A stretch of DNA of 64,000 bases, from NCBI GenBank assembly GCA_006937955.1, contig SSNP01000017.1:3930283-3994282 (forward strand), written 5' to 3'. Position numbers and translations under genes: made by a program. The DNA is from Pachypanchax playfairii (lineage: Eukaryota; Chordata; Actinopteri; Cyprinodontiformes; Aplocheilidae). Positions within the stretch are counted from its first letter, which is position 1, and each line of letters opens with the position of its first letter. Of this stretch, positions 11,638 to 24,300 are shown in pieces. The notes under the pieces were generated by a model. It did no database searches. It had not been told where the DNA came from and saw only the letters and a program-made list of their open reading frames with translations.

Positions 11638-13455
11638 CTGCAGTGTGTCAGAAAGGAGACCAAGTATCAGTATTTGTTGTTCATTTTAGGCATTTGAGCA
11701 ATATTTTATGAAAAATAATCTTAAAATAAATTAAAATAACATATAAATATTTTTGTAAATTATAAAAAGGAAACGTTCATTTGTTTTTTTTGCAATATGA
11801 AGCTGTAGTGGTATATTTCTCTGCATTACTTTTGAGAGTGAGACTCTTTGCCCTTTGAAAGTCAAGGCAAAGTAGAATATAGAAAGGAGAGCAGTGTGTT
11901 GACTCGGTTGGTTGGATGTGTTTGCTCCTCCAGGGCCATCGTTCAAACATTCAGCTCAAACAATCAGACACACTCTCCTGAAGAGTGTGGGAAAGTTTGT
12001 GGTTGTTGTCACACTTTTTTTTCTCTCTCTTTTTCTTCTTTTTTCTTTACCAAATATTCGCTTTTAACAGCTTCAGATTCTGATACAATCTATTTTTATT
12101 GTATTTGTAGGTTCTTTTTTTCCTTTTTCTGAGATGCATTCCTCATATATTATGATACTGTCATGTTTTTCTGGAAACAGCAACACAAAGTTACTGGACT
12201 GAAACAATACACAACACAACAATGGCCTCAGAAGGACCACTTTGTTGATCCTATCCTTACTTCCACTCACTCAAAGATGCATGTAGCTCATGAAATTCCT
12301 CAGTCTATTAAATGATAAAAGCTCTTTGAAATAAAGTCTATCTACACAATATTATCATAATTTGGGTTTATCTGTTCCACCAGCAGCTTTTCACTTTTTT
12401 CTTAGATTTTGTCATTTGCAAGGGATTATATTTTTGTTGGACTATTTGAAACACTGTAAATTTAATGACTGCAGTATTGGTGCTTTTGCAGTTTAGCATA
12501 CCCCAATTTAAAAGTGGTAATTTTTTACTTTCTTTATGTAACCTAATGATTTTAGTTTTATATTAAAATAATGTTGAAATATAATGTACTTTATCATTCT
12601 TAGTTATCAGTAAATTAGTTTGACTCATCATATCTAAATTTCTTTTGTTTTCTTCATGTTTACAAACACTTTCTGTCTAAAAAATGATCTCTACAAGTTA
12701 TGGTTACGGCTAAAACACAAGCTTTAAACCGTTGAAATAAAACTGCAAACGTGCCCTGAATTTTGCCTGAAAGTACAGAGAGGGCATAGGAAGTACCTCT
12801 GGGGCTCTAAACATGAATCTCTGCTGCTTCAACTTTTATTTGTTGGGCTGCCTGCAGCATTGAAGCTGCAACAGAGAAGCTGTCAGTCTGTTTCAAGGCA
12901 GTTGATAACATCACCAGAGAGCATAATGTGCCAGTTTTCATAAGAATGGGAATGTGTCCAGGTGTATATTTACTTTGAACCGAAGCCCTTCGAGACCAGC
13001 AGATCTAAATTCAGACATCTGGGGGTAATTCTTGTCACCACCAGCTTAGCATCTGTTTTAATATGTAGATGTCTCAATGGCAACATTTTAATTGCTTCAA
13101 AAATGTGAAATTCATTTAATTCATTTCAGACTGTGCTTTAGTAAAATCAGAACCGTTTACTCCTTACAGCAACCGGCCTTATGATCAGCTTTAAATGTTT
13201 TTACAAAATTTTGATTTTTTTCACATTTATTTTGTGTTGCCTTATTTCTCCCTTTATGAGAATATTAAAATGCCTTACAGCCTATATTTGTTCATCAGGA
13301 AAAGTAGAATTTGATAAAATATTTGGCCGATTGACAGAATATTCAGTTTGACATTGGAACAGACTTATCCTTGATGACCTCCTCTGCAGGTACATTTATG
13401 TAATGGGTATCTACATGAGATGCCAAACACATTCATTTATTTCTGAGCAAAAACA

Positions 13456-13463
13456 GGTGGGCT
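13456..13463. repeat. left target-site duplication of hAT element
   Basis: GGTGGGCT immediately precedes the element's CAG terminus and is identical to the 8 bases after its right end. A perfect duplication argues for insertion recent enough that no substitution has accumulated in it. Confidence 0.9.
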
Positions 13464-14319
13464 CAGAGGCGGTCCTGGCTAGATTTACGCCCTGGGCGAA
13501 GAATCCCATGGCGCCCCCCCCCCCAAAAAAAGAACAGACTTACCCCCAAACCCCACCAACATATATAAAATATATCATATGATTTGTACTATTTTATTAT
13601 ATAATCTTCAATACAAAGATGTAACAAAAACACAGGAACAGAGAAAAACAAGATAAANTTAAAAAAAAGAAAAAAGTACTTTATGGAGTATAAAATCAAA
13701 AAGAAGAACAGTAAATAATTAACAGAATATGAATTTAACGCTCAGAATGTGCAGTAGCAGATTTTTCAACATGTTTTTTTCACCTTGTATACAACTGGCA
13801 TTAACATTACCAGGTGTGAAGTGCAATCTAGAACTTGACTTTTCTAGCCTTTTTTGATGCAAAATCATCAATTACATCATCGTATGAAATCTTTTGTGCA
13901 ACTGTATGATTGATGCTGATGACGGCAAGTCCAGAGAGACGCTCCTGTGACATCGTGGATTTTAGGAATAAAATATAATTAATTTTGAAGAAGTTTGTGT
14001 TGTATGGCCTCGCTGGCCTGGGATCAGTCTATACCTCGCCGCCTTCTCGTCTCTTCTGAGGCAAGGGAGGGAGGGAGCGGGGAGACACACAAGCATTCTG
14101 ACTCTCAGCCGCAGGTTCAGGTGACAATGAGGGCGCCCCAGCGGCAGCGCCCACTCCACTAATGGAAATGTGCGGTGGTAGTCTAGAAAACTGAGAGTTT
14201 TTATTATTATTATTGTCATTTTATTCCTTTTTATTTTTTTCATTAAGGCGCTCAAGCGCCCTTACATAGATGGCGCCCTGGGCGGTCGCCCACATTGCCC
14301 ATAGCAAAAACCGGCCCTG
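13464..14319. mobile_element. non-autonomous hAT-superfamily DNA transposon, 856 bp
   Basis: The element begins CAGAGGCGGTCCTGGCTA and ends TAGCAAAAACCGGCCCTG, which reverse-complements to CAGGGCCGGTTTTTGCTA: imperfect terminal inverted repeats of the CAG-rG-CGG type common in hAT elements. It is flanked by an exact 8-bp duplication, GGTGGGCT (13456-13463 and 14320-14327), the target-site length of hAT transposons. Inside, minus strand, is a remnant of the transposase C-terminus. Both ends are GC-rich with repeated 'GCGCCCTGGGCG', while the middle is A/T-rich. There is a poly-C/poly-A run near 13513-13531 and one undetermined base (N) at 13658. Confidence 0.88.
13828..13953 (-). pseudogene. 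hAT transposase C-terminal fragment (dimerisation-domain end)
   Basis: From the ATG at 13953 a 41-residue frame reads MSQERLSGLAVISINHTV, then SYDDVIDDFASKKARKVKF, then stop at 13830-13828. The pattern 'S-T-M-S-Q-E-R-L-S-x-L-A-x-x-S-I' followed by 'D-D-x-I-D-x-F-A-x-x-K-A-R' is the usual end of TTF-finger hAT transposases (hAT-C dimerisation region). The frame extends a few codons upstream as LFLKST and then loses similarity. The rest of the transposase has been deleted, leaving a non-autonomous derivative. This relic gives the element a direction (minus). Confidence 0.8.
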
Positions 14320-14327
14320 GGTGGGCT
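14320..14327. repeat. right target-site duplication of hAT element
   Basis: GGTGGGCT immediately follows the CCGGCCCTG terminus and matches the left copy exactly. Confidence 0.9.
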
Positions 14328-17300
14328 ATAGTTATACAGTTCTCATATAACGTGTTCATTCATTAATATCTAGCCCGTGCTAACAGATGGGTTTATTCTG
14401 TGTCTACTGATTTTCTGTGCTACTAAATAATTTGACATCAGGGGGAGTTTGGTTGTAGATTAGTAAGATATTTGTTAAATCTTTTGTTGTATGGTACATT
14501 TAAAATAATATATGCAACTTAAGTTTTAATCTAATATTTCAGCTACAACTGAATGTTTACCTGACACACCATATGGTTTGTTTTACAGAACCATCTGGAA
14601 AATATTTAGTGGAAACTTTCAAAAGGCCATGAGCTTTGAAAAAGTATTAGTCAGGTGACTGGATGAATTAGCCTTCTCTCATTGCCTCAGAATATTAAAG
14701 GTTCTTAGTAAAACTACACTTGTGCTGAAGCAATTCTGAGTAAATAGTCTTTTAGGAATCTTTTTTTCGAGAAGATTTACTCCTCAACCCTGATAAAATC
14801 TGTGTTGTAAGAGTCCAGACTAGTACTGAACTAATGAGTTAGGACAGAAGCTGACTGGTCCAACACAAACATACTTCTCGATTCTTTCAAAATTGATATT
14901 TCCCTTTTATTATTGCAGCAAAATACACATTTCTGCTTACAAATAATATATGTCAAAATTTGTTCTGGTCCGCCCTTTAAATAAAAGGAAAAGTCAAGCA
15001 AATCTAAGCAGCATCTAAATGAATAGCTCCCCAAACAGGTATTTTAAATGTATTTTAAGGTAAAATATGATTGGTTATTGATTGGTTACACTTTTTACTC
15101 ACAATATTAAATTTATATTCGATTCCAACTTGCTTGGGTTTGAAAAATAAATCAACTCTATATTGTACGTTCATATAAATGCTTTTATTTCAGGTAAAAT
15201 AGAATTTCTTGGTTGTAAATAGTAGTATGTCACACTTTGTTCTAATGATGAGAGTAGAAAGAAGACAGATAAATGCACCATAGAGTTTCCTTGTTATGCA
15301 ATAAAAAGTTTGCCTTTGGATAGAATCATGGCCAAATTTAAAGAGACACAAAAAATGAAGTCAGTCATTTTCGAGTACATCAGCTTGTTTCTGTTCAGTG
15401 TTGCAGGATGCAGTCTAAAAACTTTATCATTTTTGTTGCTGTTCAAATGTCAAGGCATTATTTGCACATGTAAGATGCATGTTTGTACAAGAGCACATCA
15501 ACTTTGGAGCATATAAATAACATTTGGTTAATGGGGTATTTCAGTTTTGCTCAGCTTATTCTTTTAAAAGGAGCAGCTCACCAAAGAGGGCAGATTCTAT
15601 ACCCAAATCTTGACAACGTCATTCTAAATTGTTCGGATATACTGTACATGTGTTAATATCTTTCTTCACTGTAAATGAGAAATTAGAATTTGTCTTTGTG
15701 CCACAGAAAAAGAAAATCCTGGTATGGAAAGGGAGTGATTGTGGGTGGATTTTTAATCAGTAGATTACTAATAGGAGCCTAGCTACCACTCGATGACACA
15801 AGAAATTTGGATAGCTCTATATTTTGCAAACAAATGACATGATTCCAGACGACAGTTGCACTTTGAGGTTTGTAATTCTGTGTTATTTTAATATAAATTG
15901 TCAAAGAGCACATCTTGAGAGCTTAAAATATATATGACATCTCTTTGCGATTACACCTGCCGTCTTGTTATTGCCTTATACTAACCCCCCCACCCCGTGG
16001 GAATAAATTTGACTGACAGCAGACACTGGTGGCAATGATCTTCCACAGAGAAACCAATGGCAAAACATGCTGCTCCTAGCACATATTCACAAAAGCGAGC
16101 TTAAAAGCTGCTCCTACAGAAGACTTAGATCCCAGAGCACTGATTGACATTCCCCATCTTTGACACTTTGACATGGAAATTAGGTTTTTAGTCAAGACCT
16201 TCAGTCTTTGCAATGTTCTTTATCACTCTTGCATAAAGATCTGTTTGCCCAAAAAGTATAACCCCTCTGTGCTCAGGGCAAAACTAATAAAACACACCAG
16301 ACACCTTGATGCAGACTTTTGGTGCCTGATGATTTTTAGAGATATGAGTTCACTCATCTCACATGTATGCCATTTCTGACATCAGATATGCAGTAAATGT
16401 AGGGAAACACGCCTATATACCAAGAATCTGCTGGTTTTAAAGATTTATCTGAAAGTGCATTCTATAAAAATAAAGTACAAAAGAGATCATCTCAGTGCCT
16501 CTTGAGATGGACAGCAAGTCTGGTTGTGATGCTGCGTGCCAGCTCTCCACTGGCCTTTCAGGAAGCTACGTGCATGTCATCTCAACAAGAAAACTTCATA
16601 TCCCAGCCCTTCTCCCATCAATCATCATGCCATGTTGGGCAGACACAGACAGAACCACCAAGAAAAAAAAACTCTCTGCTGCAAATCTTCTATAAAGAGC
16701 AACTGTCACACTGAGCCTCCACAGCAGACTCCATTATATTAAAGAGCTCAGTGCGGCACATCTCTGTCATGAAGCAGGGGAAGAACACTCTGTAGCTTTA
16801 TTCAATGAATTTGGCTTTTTAAAAGCAAAAACAGCATCATGATAAAAGGTTTAACAATAAAATCTACTAAACTTAAGAGGTATACAAGAAGAAACTTGTA
16901 TAACACACTGTTTACCCACAGAAAACTTGTGCCAGCACAAGTTATAATATCCCATCTGGTACCGAACACATTGTTTCAGTTAGTATTTTTTAGTCTGGGG
17001 AAACAAGTTACTGTTTCTATTCTTTCTGAGTTTGCAGATATATTTTCAACAGTTCAAAAAATAAAATTAAAAAGGAATTAGCTAATGGTGATATGTAAAC
17101 TGGGTGTGTAAAGGATGTCGGCCTTTATATGTGAGAATTGTTTGACTTTGAGAAAAGTTTTGATGGATAAAACCTCCATGAAGCAGGAGTGTGACACGCA
17201 TTCAATTTTTCCACTGTAGACTCAGAGAAATCATTGGTTTACATATACAGGAAATATGTTCAACAACAGGTCAATTTTTAACATTTTAGATCACTTTTTT

Positions 17301-17722
17301 AATGTAATAAGGTAAATTGAATTTTGAAATTGTAAACAAAACTATTAAAAATCCAATCCAAGATGAAACTTTTGATCTAACAAGAGCCAAAAATATGGGT
17401 AAGAATTAATTTATAAATTTGAATATATTTGCTGGCTCTGTGTCTTATCATTATAGAACCATAAACCTGATGTGTTTTTAACTCTGGAATAGGAATCAAA
17501 AAGAGGTGCTCTCTTTATGTCTGTCTCTTTTTGAGCTGTTGATCCCAGCAACATCTGCCAGCTTACAAGGACAGCAGTGATGTCCAGGCCAGTGGAACGG
17601 AGCATGAATATGAGCACAAAGGAATGCAGCAGCTGAATGACTTGACAGTAAGGGTGTCTCCCAGGGGCTACAAGCTGTAACAGAGGATACAATGCTCTGT
17701 TAAACCCATACCACAAGCTTAC

Positions 17723-17860
17723 CTTGGACCTCCTTGTCATTTCGGAACCACCGTATGTTGGCAGCAGGTTTGCTGCCTGATGTGGTGCATGTCAGGATGA
17801 TTTCGTCCCCTTCCATGGCTGGCTTGGTAAATCCTGTGATCTCTGGTCGACTTGGTTCTC
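17723..17860 (-). CDS. cadm2: cadm2 exon: N-terminal half of Ig2
   Basis: The acceptor ATCACAG ends at 17861 and the donor CAAG|GTAAGC is at 17723/17722. It encodes GEPSRPEITGFTKPAMEGDE, then LTCTTSGSKPAANIRWFRND and KEVQ. The first Ig2 cysteine (LTC) and the core Trp (IRWF) are present, and 'SGSKPAA-IRWF' is close to mammalian CADM2. 138 bp, phase 1 at both ends. Confidence 0.96.
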
Positions 17861-17970
17861 CTGTGATACACAAATATATGACAAAGATACTGAATTCATA
17901 TTTTTGTATGTGCATATGAATACATTAAGCTATATGTACACTCAACAAGGACTCATAAAATGAATTCAAA

Positions 17971-18096
17971 TTATTTGATGGCAATTTTTCCACCCAAAAA
18001 ATATACATTGTTTACATTGTGTATGTCCTATGAAATATACACAATTTGCGTGCAGCCAATGTTTATTTTTTGGGTGGAAAAACTGCCATCAGATAA
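17971..18096. repeat. long near-perfect inverted repeat in the short intron
   Basis: The left arm (17971-18010) and the reverse complement of the right arm (18057-18096) agree over 40 nt with three mismatches; both contain GATGGCA, TTTTTCCACCCAAAAAATA and ACATTG. Between them a second stem is possible (ATTGTGTAT/ATACACAAT). Together they would fold into a long hairpin. It lies wholly within the 293-bp intron joining the Ig1 and Ig2 exons (17861-18153), about 58 nt from the upstream donor. It could be a small MITE or a splicing-relevant structure. No clear target-site duplication was seen. Confidence 0.85.
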
Positions 18097-18153
18097 CCAC
18101 ATTAACCATATGTAACTGTCTGGTGATGATTACTCCTGAATGGTCATGCTCAC

Positions 18154-18306
18154 CCAGCACAGTGAGGAAGGCCTTGGTGGTCTTGACAGGCATGGTGAAC
18201 AGCGAACATGTATACTGTCCCTCGTCTGACAGGCTGACATCGTTGATTCTAATGGTGAGCTCCTGTGATGAAGCTCGCACAAGCTCAATTCTGTGATCTC
18301 TCAGTG
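18154..18306 (-). CDS. cadm2: cadm2 exon: C-terminal half of Ig1
   Basis: The acceptor TCTTACAG ends at 18307 and the donor CTGG|GTGAGC is at 18154/18153. It encodes ALRDHRIELVRASSQELTI, then SLSDEGQYTCSLFTMPVKT and AFLTVLG. The cysteine in QYTCSLF pairs with the one in the previous exon to close the membrane-distal V-type domain, which carries the trans-binding face in CADM/nectin proteins. The 'SLFTMPVKT' run is the strongest single discriminator for CADM2 over its paralogues. 153 bp, phase 1 in and out. Confidence 0.97.
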
Positions 18307-21300
18307 CTGTAAGAAGACAGGCACAAAGAATCCCTCAGAACACAGAAAAACAAAACAAAACACAATGCTTACTAATGAGCAAATTTACAAGAAATCCAGG
18401 GATGACAGCCAACGTGTAGAGATACCACATGCATTCCATGTGACCTTTACCAGAACAAGTCTGAATGCACTGTGCTCTAAGTTATCTCAGATACAATAGT
18501 TGTCAAACGCTGCAAGCACATTTTAAAGTCAGTGGTTTGAAACATTCTCTTTAAATCTGCATTCTAAGGTGACAATCTTACTCATAGTCAGTGGATTTAG
18601 AAAATGCATCAGTGAAATGCACTGAAGCATAGCTGCAGACAAAAATACAGTCACAGATTACAATATTTATTGTGATAATCAGTTATTTTCTGGATATTGA
18701 TTTAGTGACAAGGTCTATTCAGGACACCTTTCTCTCATAACCCCAGCCGATACAGTAAAAAAATATATCATACATATTTTATTCTCTAGATGTGTTTTGG
18801 TTGATGTATTAGGCTACTGTCAATGAAGTACAGACATGGACAAAATACCCTTGTGTTTAGGAAACAACCTACAGTTATCATTGAAATACCTTAAAACTTA
18901 TAAAAGTAATAATATTTAAACATTTACTGAAAATCATTTTGTGAAAATTAGACATCAAACAGAGTTTTTGAGTTGTGGTTCAACTACATATTAAAAAAGG
19001 AAAAACAATCATAATACCTTTTTAATAAAAGCAATTAATGCTTAATGGAGCAATATTATATTTCTAATAGTATTTTATATAGTATTGCACATTCATGTTA
19101 ACACATGTTCATGTTAGTATGAAAAATAAAGCAGCCGCATCAATATTAAACTAAAGAGCTGCTACACATTTTCAGGGTGTTTAATATTGCTAGTAATTTT
19201 GTGCGTTCAAACAACAAAATGAATATTAGATTTTTGTTTGCATTAGATATGAAAGTAGCCTCATAAACCCAAAAACCTCCACGTCTTAACTGAATAGGAT
19301 CATATTGTGCCTGGCATCTCTTTTACAGTTTTAAATTCAAAGTCACCTGCTTCTACTGTTCAAGTACAAGTGACCAACCACAGAGAGGAGGAAGCAAAGT
19401 GCTTTTCATTGAATAAATTACACATTCTTAATCCTAAATCCCTTTAGGCTTGGCCAGCCCTCCTGAGACCTTCTTTCAACTGAGGTAATTTGAACTCTAT
19501 TGAATTGGACTCCAGTCTGGCAAAACGCTGCAGGAGAAGGTGCTGATCAGGATTTAATGATTTCAGTCCATGTAAAATGTTGTGTTAGATCAAACCTGGC
19601 ATTTGATTTCAAAGATAAACATAAACAGCTGACTTGCAGTTAAATTGGATTAGCTAAACTGGCTATGAGGTTTTACATGGACAGTTTATTATCACCAAAG
19701 CTGCTCTTCATTCTGCTGCACATCGTTTGATGATCATTATCTTCTAATCACACGTTCTAAAAATTAATAAAACGATTGACAGCAAAAAGTTGTTTCCTAA
19801 TAAAGACTGGTTATTTTAGAAGAATAAAGGGTAAATAAAAAAAATCTTGGAGCTAGAATAAAAATTTAATAACAAGCTCTGCCATCAGGCAGCAGCTTAT
19901 TATGTGCTATGGGGTTTAATACAAACATTTGATAGTCTTACTGTTGCAAACATCATCCTGAAACAAAGCTGTTCTTTGTAGTTAAGCATCCTCACTACAC
20001 AGCTTGAAAATGCCCAGAGGCTTCAGCAGAAAAACAGCAAAGCCTTTAGTGGATGGATGCATTGCAGAGGTGATGAGGTCTAAGCAAACACTGCACAGGA
20101 ACTCAAGATATGGAATTACAGCCTAGGAAGATCAAAGCTGTGAACAGGATGACACACTTCTCATGGCCCATATCCCTCTATCTCAGTAATGCATACAGAA
20201 AAGACAGGAAGAAAGAGGCCCACTCTTTTTTCCCCTAACCCCTTGTTTCTTGAAGCACAAACACCTTTGAGATGCTGGTAAATGTTTTGCTTCTGTTCTG
20301 TAACTGGGATTTGTTGATGGTAACCTGCTGTTTTTTTCTTTGTTAAGCGATCTATAATCGGTAGGACAGTGAAACTTTGCACTTCAGTCCAGTTGATGTG
20401 ATCAGCTTGAATGACAGAGTTAGTGTTGACAAGATGGGATTAAAACACCATTGAAATCCCCAAAATTACTGCACCATAATATGTTGTTCCTACAAAAAAC
20501 AGGGATCATTGTGTATAATAACGTTCATCTCCATGTAACACTACTGGCAAACTTTGAACTGCTTGGTGGTGAATATATATTTTTGAAGCTCTTTGGAACA
20601 TATTTAACACAGTTCTGTGTGAAATACTGAGTCATGCAGGAGAAAATGCTCCTAAAATTTCCTCTCCGCGTTCCTTTTTATTTAATTTCCAGTTGAATAA
20701 ATTAATAATTTGGCTCAAGACTTTGATATTCTCTAAATTACTAAGCCTGAAAAGACCTTTTAACAATAACTGCTATTCAATAAATGTGAAGTCCCATTTC
20801 AAATACCAAACAATGACCCAGTGCAATATAGACCACCGATAATTTCAAGTGACATTTAAAGCTACAAGTATTCAGCTCAATTTGTGTAATTCAAGAACAT
20901 CACATTAACATTCTAAATTGAAATATATCTAAATGTCAGTAGATGGAATACTTAATCTGAAAAACAACTTTCTGATAAACCAAAGACAGTCTTGACAGGA
21001 GAGGTTTTGTTAGACAGCAGAGTGAAGTATTGAGACGAGTCAAATGGATGGAATCAGGTGTGCAAAGCTTTAGAGAACTCCAATGTGAGTGTTGCCTATT
21101 ACTCAAACATCATATAGCCAGGAAACCCAACTACCACAATCCAGTCCAGGTTAGAAGCCCAGATTGTAGGTAGATCTGTCACAATCAAACCCAAATGCTA
21201 CGTCTGACAAAGCTTTTTTCCAGGTGCTTTGGGAAATCAATGTGATGAAAAGGTTCATTTCCCCCAAACCGTAGATAGCTCTGGCACTGTTCATTCTGCT

Positions 21301-24300
21301 TAAGTGGAAACATAAATCTGCACCCTGACCTTGTGTATACTGCAGCCTTGTAGCATGGCAGCTTAATGACAAGGCAGCAGTACATCTCCTGTGATGGAGG
21401 CCTTTCCAAGGCTGTTTCAAATCAGTAAAACTGACTCCCTAGGTCTCCCTCAGGGCAAAAGATATTGTTGAAGACGCAGCTATGCAGCCTCGTGTGACAA
21501 CTGTACTTAGTCAGATCATTGTATGTTCCAACAATCAATGACAATTTGCCAAAAGTTATCTAAATGTCTTATGTCCAAAAAATGTCTGAAACAAATAAAA
21601 CAACCATCAAAATTATTGGATATATGGAAAGGAACAAAGTTGACATTTATGAAAAGGTCTGACAGCCTGGTTAGTACTTTTCTGACATCAAGTAACTGGA
21701 AAGCTATAAGTATTTGGAAGTACAATTATCACGACATTCACTTTATCACTTCACTGGGCAGCAGATAGATGTTAACAAACCCTTCTAATCCAAGACAATG
21801 AACTGTCTTCTGATAGTCCAGATAGAAAAAGGCATTTTACATCTATCTATTAGTCTATGAGAGAAGCTGATGGCTCTCAGGTTCAGCCAAAACATGTTAC
21901 ATCTGCAGAGTTCCCATGTGGAGATTTTTGCATGGCCTATGTCACTTTGAGCTAGTCCTGAAATGTGGAAGCACTCGCTGTCCTTCAGCAAGAACACACA
22001 ATCCTGGCAAGCAACCCCCCCCACCAGCAGTCCAACCATGGGCTCCACTCTTTGCAATTAGAGGGTGTTTGCTGCTGGCTGCGCTCGCTTGCTGTGACTG
22101 TGTGGGTGATTCTGGGCAAGTTCCAAGCATATAGTGGTGCAGGCAGGGGGCTCTTTCCCACCACACATGTGGCTGCAATTAAGAGAGGGTTAGTGCCTTG
22201 TTTCAGAGGGCCATTGTCACTGCCTGCGCTCTCAGTGATCCCGCAGAGCAGATGCTACTCAAATTCGACTAATTTTTTTAGTGCATAAAGCAGGGTAGCA
22301 AAGAAGAAACACATCTCTCCTTGGGTTTATGTGTCCCAAATACAGGCACTGGATTAAAAGACTTTATATGTTTTTGTTTATCCATTTCTCAGCCCACAAA
22401 CAGATTTGTCTGTAGCTTAAGATTGCACAATTCTATTTACAATTTAATTTATTGGGGTTAAAGAAGACATACATGTAACCATAACTGCTTTTTGTGTAAA
22501 GAAACCCAACATTATTCATACGGGCTTCAAACTCTTTAAGATAAAAATACAACATTTCCTTGATTATTCTGAAGAGTTGGTATAAATTATACATGAGGGT
22601 GAAGTGTAGCATAGAGTTTAGTGTAGTACATGCAAGAGTTACTCTTCACATTAGCATTAATAGCAGAGTGTATAGTGCCATAATGGCAGATTCACATTTC
22701 AGTGAAGCTGGAAGTAAAGAACACTTAAAAGCCCATTAGTCCCTGAGGAAAGACATTAGCCCTGACCATGAGACCCTTTCTACATTTTGTTCCTGATAAA
22801 AACATTCACTGAAAAGTAAATACCACTTCAAAGAACAAACTTGTGGCTTTTTACTTGTGAAAAGTCTTACCAACACATTTGAAGAAATTGCAAGAAGCCA
22901 TCAAACATCCATTACTGAGATGCATGAATATACTGTACCAGTATGTGGCTTTATTGTCTTCAGGTTCTGTTTTTTCATGTTGTATAAATGTTTTAAAAAG
23001 CAAAAACAAAACAAAAATAATAGCAACAAAAGCAATACTTGTAATCATAATAACAATAAAAAACAATACTAGTGGCGACTCAACTACTACAACAACTAAC
23101 AACAACAATAATAACACTGTTCCTAATAATAATGATGCTTCACTTACTTACAACTATCAAATATTGTGTACTTACAAGAATAAAGGTTCAAATGTGTGTT
23201 CATTGGTGCTCCCTTCAGTAATTGCATCCTTAGCAATTATCCTTCATTCTCTCAGGATAATGAATGTTTTAATGTTCACATTAGAGCATTCATTTAGCAC
23301 ATAAAAGCATTTTGATTACAACAAGCCAGTTAAGATCAATTTTGCTTTGTGACCTTTATAATTCAGTTTGAATTCCTCAATTAAATATTTGAAAGATAAT
23401 CCACAAACTTCTAAAACACAGGAATGAAATGGAGACATGAAGACTAGAGAAAGTTCAGTGAAAATTTATATCTAAATGTAAGTATGTATACACCACATTA
23501 CTTATGTGTCTTTGACACACAACCTTCAATAACCTTTTAATAATTGCATTATTCATTTTCATATTCACAATAAAAAAATCTGTATGTCTCCATGAGTGCC
23601 AATAACCATTTTCTACGGCCTCACCAAAATCATTTTATCCTTTTGCCACAGAAGCCAAATGTGAAATAAATCATAATAAAGACGGCAAAAGACAGCTCTG
23701 TTCTCATTTGTCCTGCTCAGTAATAATAATTTATGACAGTGGTACCTTCTAAAATGGATAATTCTACAAAATCATATGGTCTAAATTGGATTTTTTTTAA
23801 AACATGGCAGCCCACCAGAATGCCAGTCTTGGGAAGTGACCACTAATTGGACTAATGTATGAGGAAACCATTGGTCCAGCTATTAATATGGTAATGTATC
23901 TCTGTTTTCTTAAGTCTACAGGAATCTGAACTTCATTGTGGTGTAATCTGGAGCCTCTATAGTTTTGACAGTCAACCAAGACACAGAAATAGACAATAAA
24001 TGAGGAGCAGCATGTAAAAGAGTCAGTTGACATGACATAAGGAGAGGTCTATCTTGAGCTTCACACATGCTGAACTAGTTTAATCCATATGCTGTAAAGT
24101 TAATATTATTTTTGTTGTAAACAATTATAACCGAGCTTCTTTTGATCACATGAAATACAGTTTACATATTTTGATGCATTATACTGAAATGGCCCTCTGC
24201 TCAGTATTGGTCTGTTAATTCTCTGTAAAATGATAGTTACGTTCGACTCCAGGTGGCTTAATGAACAAATAATGTACCTCCTTCTGTTAGATGTTGCAGT

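Larger units (their letters stand above)
11638..17722 (-). other. cadm2: cadm2 intron splitting Ig2 (6.1 kb)
   Basis: GT-AG intron with its donor at 17722-17721. Its main content is the hAT-type element at 13464-14319. The rest is AT-rich unique-looking DNA with short polypyrimidine runs (for example 12017-12130) and no recognisable exon. Confidence 0.8.

Noticed and set aside
13962..14255. 97-codon minus-strand frame inside the hAT element
   Set aside because: It reads through the GC-rich terminal region and does not match transposase; the real remnant is at 13828-13953 in another frame.
22879..23304. 141-codon plus-strand open frame
   Set aside because: It runs through an AAC/AAT low-complexity tract, giving Asn/Thr/Lys runs; no protein family and no splice context.
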